The notes under the pieces: generated by a model
What the model saw: the letters and a program-made list of their open reading frames with translations, nothing else
Databases searched by the model: none
What the model was told of the DNA's origin: nothing
Source of the DNA: Phoronis australis
Lineage: Eukaryota; Phoronida; Phoronidae
DNA length: 60,000 bases
Assembly: GCA_002633005.1 (NCBI GenBank)
Contig: NMRA01000053.1
Location: 64,001-124,000, forward strand
Direction: 5' to 3'
In this document: positions 55,800 through 60,000 of the stretch, piece by piece
Layout: each line of letters opens with the position of its first letter
Position numbering within the stretch: the first letter of the stretch is position 1
Made by a program: the position numbers and the translations under genes

Positions 55800-57362
55800 T
55801 ACCGTAATCGTTCGGGTTAACGCCCTGGGCGGTTAAATTGGCAAACTCAAAAAATCGGGGGTGGGCGGTTAACCAGACATGGGCGCTTAAACGTGAAATT
55901 TCAAGAAATCCAGGGTGGGCGGTTAACCAAATATGGGCGCCCTGGGCGGTTAATCTTACCTCGTACTCGGAACGCGTAGTACTTTTCAAAGAGCGTTATC
56001 GTCACGCCGCCACATGACGAGAAAAATGTCATAACAGCGGATGATCCCAACAAAGATTCTCTTGCCCTCAGATTAGTTATTCACTGTTAAATTTACAGAA
56101 TTACTGAGTAATAGCCCCGTGGCGTCCTGCGGTCTTGTTACTTTGCCCTCTAGAGCGCANNNNNNNNNNNNNNNNNNNNNNNNNNNNNNNNNNNNNNNNN
56201 NNNNNNNNNNNNNNNNNNNNNNNNNNNNNNNNNNNNNNNNNNNNNNNNNNNNNNNNNNNNNNNNNNNNNNNNNNNNNNNNNNNNNNNNNNNNNNNNNNNN
56301 NNNNNNNNNNNNNNNNNNNNNNNNNNNNNNNNNNNNNNNNNNNNNNNNNNNNNNNNNNNNNNNNNNNNNNNNNNNNNNNNNNNNNNNNNNNNNNNNNNNN
56401 NNNNNNNNNNNNNNNNNNNNNNNNNNNNNNNNNNNNNNNNNNNNNNNNNNNNNNNNNNNNNNNNNNNNNNNNNNNNNNNNNNNNNNNNNNNNNNNNNNNN
56501 NNNNNNNNNNNNNNNNNNNNNNNNNNNNNNNNNNNNNNNNNNNNNNNNNNNNNNNNNNNNNNNNNNNNNNNNNNNNNNNNNNNNNNNNNNNNNNNNNNNN
56601 NNNNNNNNNNNNNNNNNNNNNNNNNNNNNNNNNNNNNNNNNNNNNNNNNNNNNNNNNNNNNNNNNNNNNNNNNNNNNNNNNNNNNNNNNNNNNNNNNNNN
56701 NNNNNNNNNNNNNNNNNNNNNNNNNNNNNNNNNNNNNNNNNNNNNNNNNNNNNNNNNNNNNNNNNNNNNNNNNNNNNNNNNNNNNNNNNNNNNNNNNNNN
56801 NNNNNNNNNNNNNNNNNNNNNNNNNNNNNNNNNNNNNNNNNNNNNNNNNNNNNNNNNNNNNNNNNNNNNNNNNNNNNNNNNNNNNNNNNNNNNNNNNNNN
56901 NNNNNNNNNNNNNNNNNNNNNNNNNNNNNNNNNNNNNNNNNNNNNNNNNNNNNNNNNNNNNNNNNNNNNNNNNNNNNNNNNNNNNNNNNNNNNNNNNNNN
57001 NNNNNNNNNNNNNNNNNNNNNNNNNNNNNNNNNNNNNNNNNNNNNNNNNNNNNNNNNNNNNNNNNNNNNNNNNNNACATTGCTAAACCACCGTCTTGAAG
57101 GCCCGGCGTTGTTACGCTCATTGTGATCATCGATCTTTTTGTAAAAGTCGGGGAATCACCGTTTCCTTAGCACTGGGCGCTAAATCTTCATTCTTTAAAA
57201 GTACGGGATGGGCGCTTAACCGAGAGGTGGGCGCTTAACTGGAAATCTTCAAAAATCGTAGGGGGGCGCTTAACTGAGCAGTGGGCGGTTAAATCGAAAA
57301 TCCACCTAAAGTAGGGGTGGGCGGTTAACTGAGCATGGGCGTTAACCCGAACGATTACGGTA
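55800..57362 (-). mobile_element. TIR element A, full length
   Basis: A 26-bp terminal repeat at 55800-55825 (TACCGTAATCGTTCGGGTTA, then ACGCCC) is exactly inverted at 57337-57362. TA at each border fits a TA-targeting DNA transposon. Inside both ends the words GGGCGGTTAA and GGGCGCTTAA are repeated several times. The interior shares text with 21660-22199 (opposite strand). The middle is an assembly gap; the visible parts contain no transposase. Confidence 0.85.
56160..57075. other. Assembly gap (N run)
   Basis: 916 undetermined bases inside element A; ORF calls crossing it are meaningless. Confidence 0.99.
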
Positions 57363-58641
57363 CCTAATGTATATACCAAGTAATTTCACAACACACAGAT
57401 GTATCCTCAAGTGCTCAGGTATAACTCAAAACTATTAGCAGCAGCAACCGCACTGCAACGCAGTGATAGCCAAACATACATATACCATTTGAGTGAGTTA
57501 GCTGAAACTATGCAACAGGCAACACCAACCAAGTGTTTAATAACAACAAATGTCCTTTCTAGAAATTCATACCTGAACAATACATATTGTGGAAACAGCT
57601 AGTTTAGACTGAAGTAGAGCTCTGAAGCACCAGGTACCATCCAAGTCCATCTATTCACTTCCCACCTTGTTTACTACTGATCTACTGTGCTGAACAGTAC
57701 ACTACACTAGCACACAATACCTGTACCTATAGCAGCAGCAACAAATTAATAATGCAACAAGTAACTCTGTCAATGGCCAACCCAACCACAGATCAATTGC
57801 TAACAAACTTGTCTGGAGCACAACACTCAGTTTATATTCAACTGAGAGACAAGAGTGCAAAAGCAGTCAAAGGAAGCCAAGTGAATCCAAGACAAAGACA
57901 ACGCATTACCCATGATGAATTAAATGGAGTATACCAATAAACAATACATATGTATTGGTAGAACCTTACTATAAAATTAGTAAAACTTTTCAAATGCCAT
58001 AAATTTAAAGACACAAACAAATGTTTTCACCAGTTTACGTACATTTTTTATGTATATATTCTGTATTATTTCTCACTTACTTTCTAAGCACTATTAAGTT
58101 ACGTCAACACCAACCTTGAAACGATCTTGGAAGGAATTATTGTCTGACTTTGATACTCGCAGTGGCAACCTCATGGTGACTTACAATTTTTCCTAGGTCG
58201 CCAAACAAAATCTGAGATTGTGCTGGGTCAAAACATCACAAAACGGACATTTTAAAAGGGTCATTAACAGCTTTACAGCCGAAAAAACATTTTTGGGATA
58301 ATTGTTACAGGGGAGACTTCTTGAAATTCTCTAAGCTTTCACCTGAGGTACGAGATACGCGAAAAAATAAAATTCCATTTGGCCACCATAGTGTGTCTTA
58401 TTAGTGAGATTTTACAGAAAATAGAAAGTCAATGCAAATTCTTGCAAAGATTATATTTTTCAGAAAATGTGTGGTCTGTCTCCCTCGACATACTCCATAA
58501 TCCTTGCTTTACTCACTAACAGTTTCACTGACAACCAACAAGACCTCGTTTTCAGGTTATTGACAACAACAAAATTGCAACCCAAGAATAAAAAGTAACC
58601 AAGGGAGACAAATGCATGTGCCTAACATGAGAGCAGGCGTG
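57363..58641. other. Non-coding DNA, no gene recognised
   Basis: Two frames of about 65 codons (57399-57602 and 57752-57940) show no domain or splice context. No shared repeat was seen. Confidence 0.35.
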
Positions 58642-58788
58642 CGTTCAGTAGACGCTAGGACCTACGCTAGGTCCTGGACCTAGCTAAAACCTATCAAAGT
58701 CACGTGTTCTCATTTAAAATGCACGTCAATATCTCACATAATCTCGCGAAGTCTTGCTTTTTAGCGAGGTCCTAGCGTTACTGAATGG
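58642..58788. mobile_element. Small MITE with inverted ends
   Basis: CGTTCAGTAGACGCTAGGAC (then CTACGCT) at 58642-58668 is inverted at 58762-58787 as AGCGAGGTCCTAGCGTTACT (then GAATG). About 147 bp in all. No clear target duplication was found, so the superfamily is unassigned. Confidence 0.65.
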
Positions 58789-59796
58789 GAGGCAGACCTG
58801 TACCTTACTCAGTGAGGAGCCAACAACATCATGGCATCATCTCAGCACTACAGCTTACCATCTAGGGTTCAAATAAGTCTGCCTACAATAGCATACCCAA
58901 CAGGAGGGCATTCATTAATCTCACATAATAACAGGTCAGGGTGAATAAAAAACTGTGCACACAAGAGCCTGAATACCTACAGACAATAGGCTTTACTTGT
59001 GCTATAAATAAACTGCTGTTCCAAAGGCAGTGGATATTTAAACTGGAAGTGAACTGTATTGTAAACATTCTATCATACCACGCGAAATATTTCATCAAAA
59101 TCATAGACTGAAACATTAGTGCAAATTCAGTTGTTGCTGATATGCAACGTGCAAAATATAAAACTCAATTACTCCGCAACATCAAGACTGTAAACACAGT
59201 ACAAAATGACAGTTAAAGGGTCATCATCAATTTTTGGGCTGAAAATTGCATTATTGCTGGATGGAACAGTTCCTGCCTGGAGTTGCTTAAGCTTTGACCA
59301 AAGCTATAAGACAAAAGAATCCGTTTTTATGATTTTATTACAAATAACCACTTGTCACTGTAATTTGCCAAGACATTTGCAGAAATCAAACCCAGTGATT
59401 TCCCCAGTGAAATAATCAAGTGGCATTTTGCTCCACCAGCAGAGTACTTGGCTGCAATCGTAGGGTTTCCAGGTTCAACTACGCGCTAAGGTTAATCTAC
59501 TTTGCTAACAGCCTCCCTTCAGGGCAGAGGAAAGTATACATTTCGAAGGTGTAATATTCGCAAGAACAAATTTTATGAAAGACGTGAAAAACGGTTTTTG
59601 CAAACACTAAGAGCAAAACCATTTTCTGTGCAGAGCGAAACCATTTTTCAAACTAACACTAATTAGGGAATGCTTACATAGGTAGATATCATACTTGACT
59701 ATTATCCAGGCCTAGTGAGGTAGTGTGACTATAATTATGATTCTATGGACAACATTATAAAAATATGTAAATACCTTGTCAAACAACTGTACTTAC
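58789..59796. other. Non-coding DNA, no gene recognised
   Basis: Only short, AT-rich chance frames; no shared repeat noticed. Confidence 0.35.
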
Positions 59797-59812
59797 CGCA
59801 GACAAAACGCAT
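59797..59812 (-). CDS. Candidate alternative first coding exon of WDR37
   Basis: On the - strand an ATG with an in-frame upstream TAA encodes MRFVC plus one base, ending at a strong donor (TCTGCG|GTAAGT). The phase-1 end fits the acceptor at 52167, where it would create an Asp codon. Human WDR37 has a longer, basic N-terminus that is not visible here, so this could be an alternative start, or chance; the true first exon may lie beyond the window. Confidence 0.2.
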
Positions 59813-60000
59813 TTATTTAGAATTTAGCACTTGCTGCAGTAAATGTATCAATCAAGAAAATACATACTACACTGTGAGAAGTACTAACCACCACCATACT
59901 TGCACAATAAAGCCAACAACTAGGTAGCCTAAATCAATGATTCGTTACTATGGAAAAGGACTCCAATTGGTTGGCAAGTACCAGTTTGTAGCTAGGAAAG

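Noticed and set aside
56119-57130. Long open frames on both strands
   Set aside because: They span the second N gap inside element A.
59460-59490. tRNA-like GGTTCAACTA box
   Set aside because: No cloverleaf with matching acceptor and anticodon arms could be built around it.

Overview
This window looks like a piece of an animal nuclear genome, most likely a marine invertebrate (deuterostome-like: amphioxus, hemichordate or echinoderm cannot be separated from the sequence alone). The reasons are two intron-rich genes with GT-AG exons that match vertebrate orthologues, large introns, AT-rich non-coding DNA, many short non-autonomous transposons, and two assembly gaps (23631-24436 and 56160-57075). 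No bacterial-type operons, rRNA or convincing tRNA genes were seen.

Two genes are well supported. On the + strand, eight coding exons between 26738 and 38631 encode an ADAR2-type double-stranded-RNA adenosine deaminase (two dsRBDs plus a complete deaminase domain with all zinc ligands and the catalytic Glu). A possible first coding exon lies 7.9 kb upstream (18570-18795); its donor phase fits. On the - strand, eleven coding exons between 52167 and 42141 encode WDR37, complete to the stop codon but lacking the first roughly 40 residues. All exon junctions in both genes were checked for phase and join in frame. The genes are tail-to-tail, about 3.5 kb apart between stop codons. From memory, human WDR37 and ADARB2 on 10p15.3 have the same arrangement, so this appears to be an ancient linked pair.

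The rest is mostly mobile-element debris. Region 1-18.5 kb holds a truncated TIR element, a foldback element, a hAT-like element (3756-4559), a GCCGTTTACAC-end element, and several copies of a family (here 'E') built from about 150-bp modules, each with a CTAGTGG core that resembles a CTCF site. Region 18.5-26.7 kb holds an 8-bp-TSD hAT MITE ('C') with an E element nested in it, and a TIR element ('A'). ADAR introns carry C, E and 'B' elements, a 150-bp tandem array, and a striking repeat of 3' splice-site-like units just before the main deaminase exon. The WDR37 introns carry an 18-bp minisatellite and a divergent C copy. Region 52.2-60 kb has a second GCCGTTTACAC-end copy, a full A element with perfect 26-bp TIRs, and a small MITE, with no convincing further gene.

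The two genes are not known to act together: ADAR edits adenosine to inosine in duplex RNA in the nucleus, while WDR37 is a WD40 scaffold that in vertebrates partners with PACS proteins. Their proximity is a matter of conserved linkage. Element names A-G are local labels used only in this annotation.
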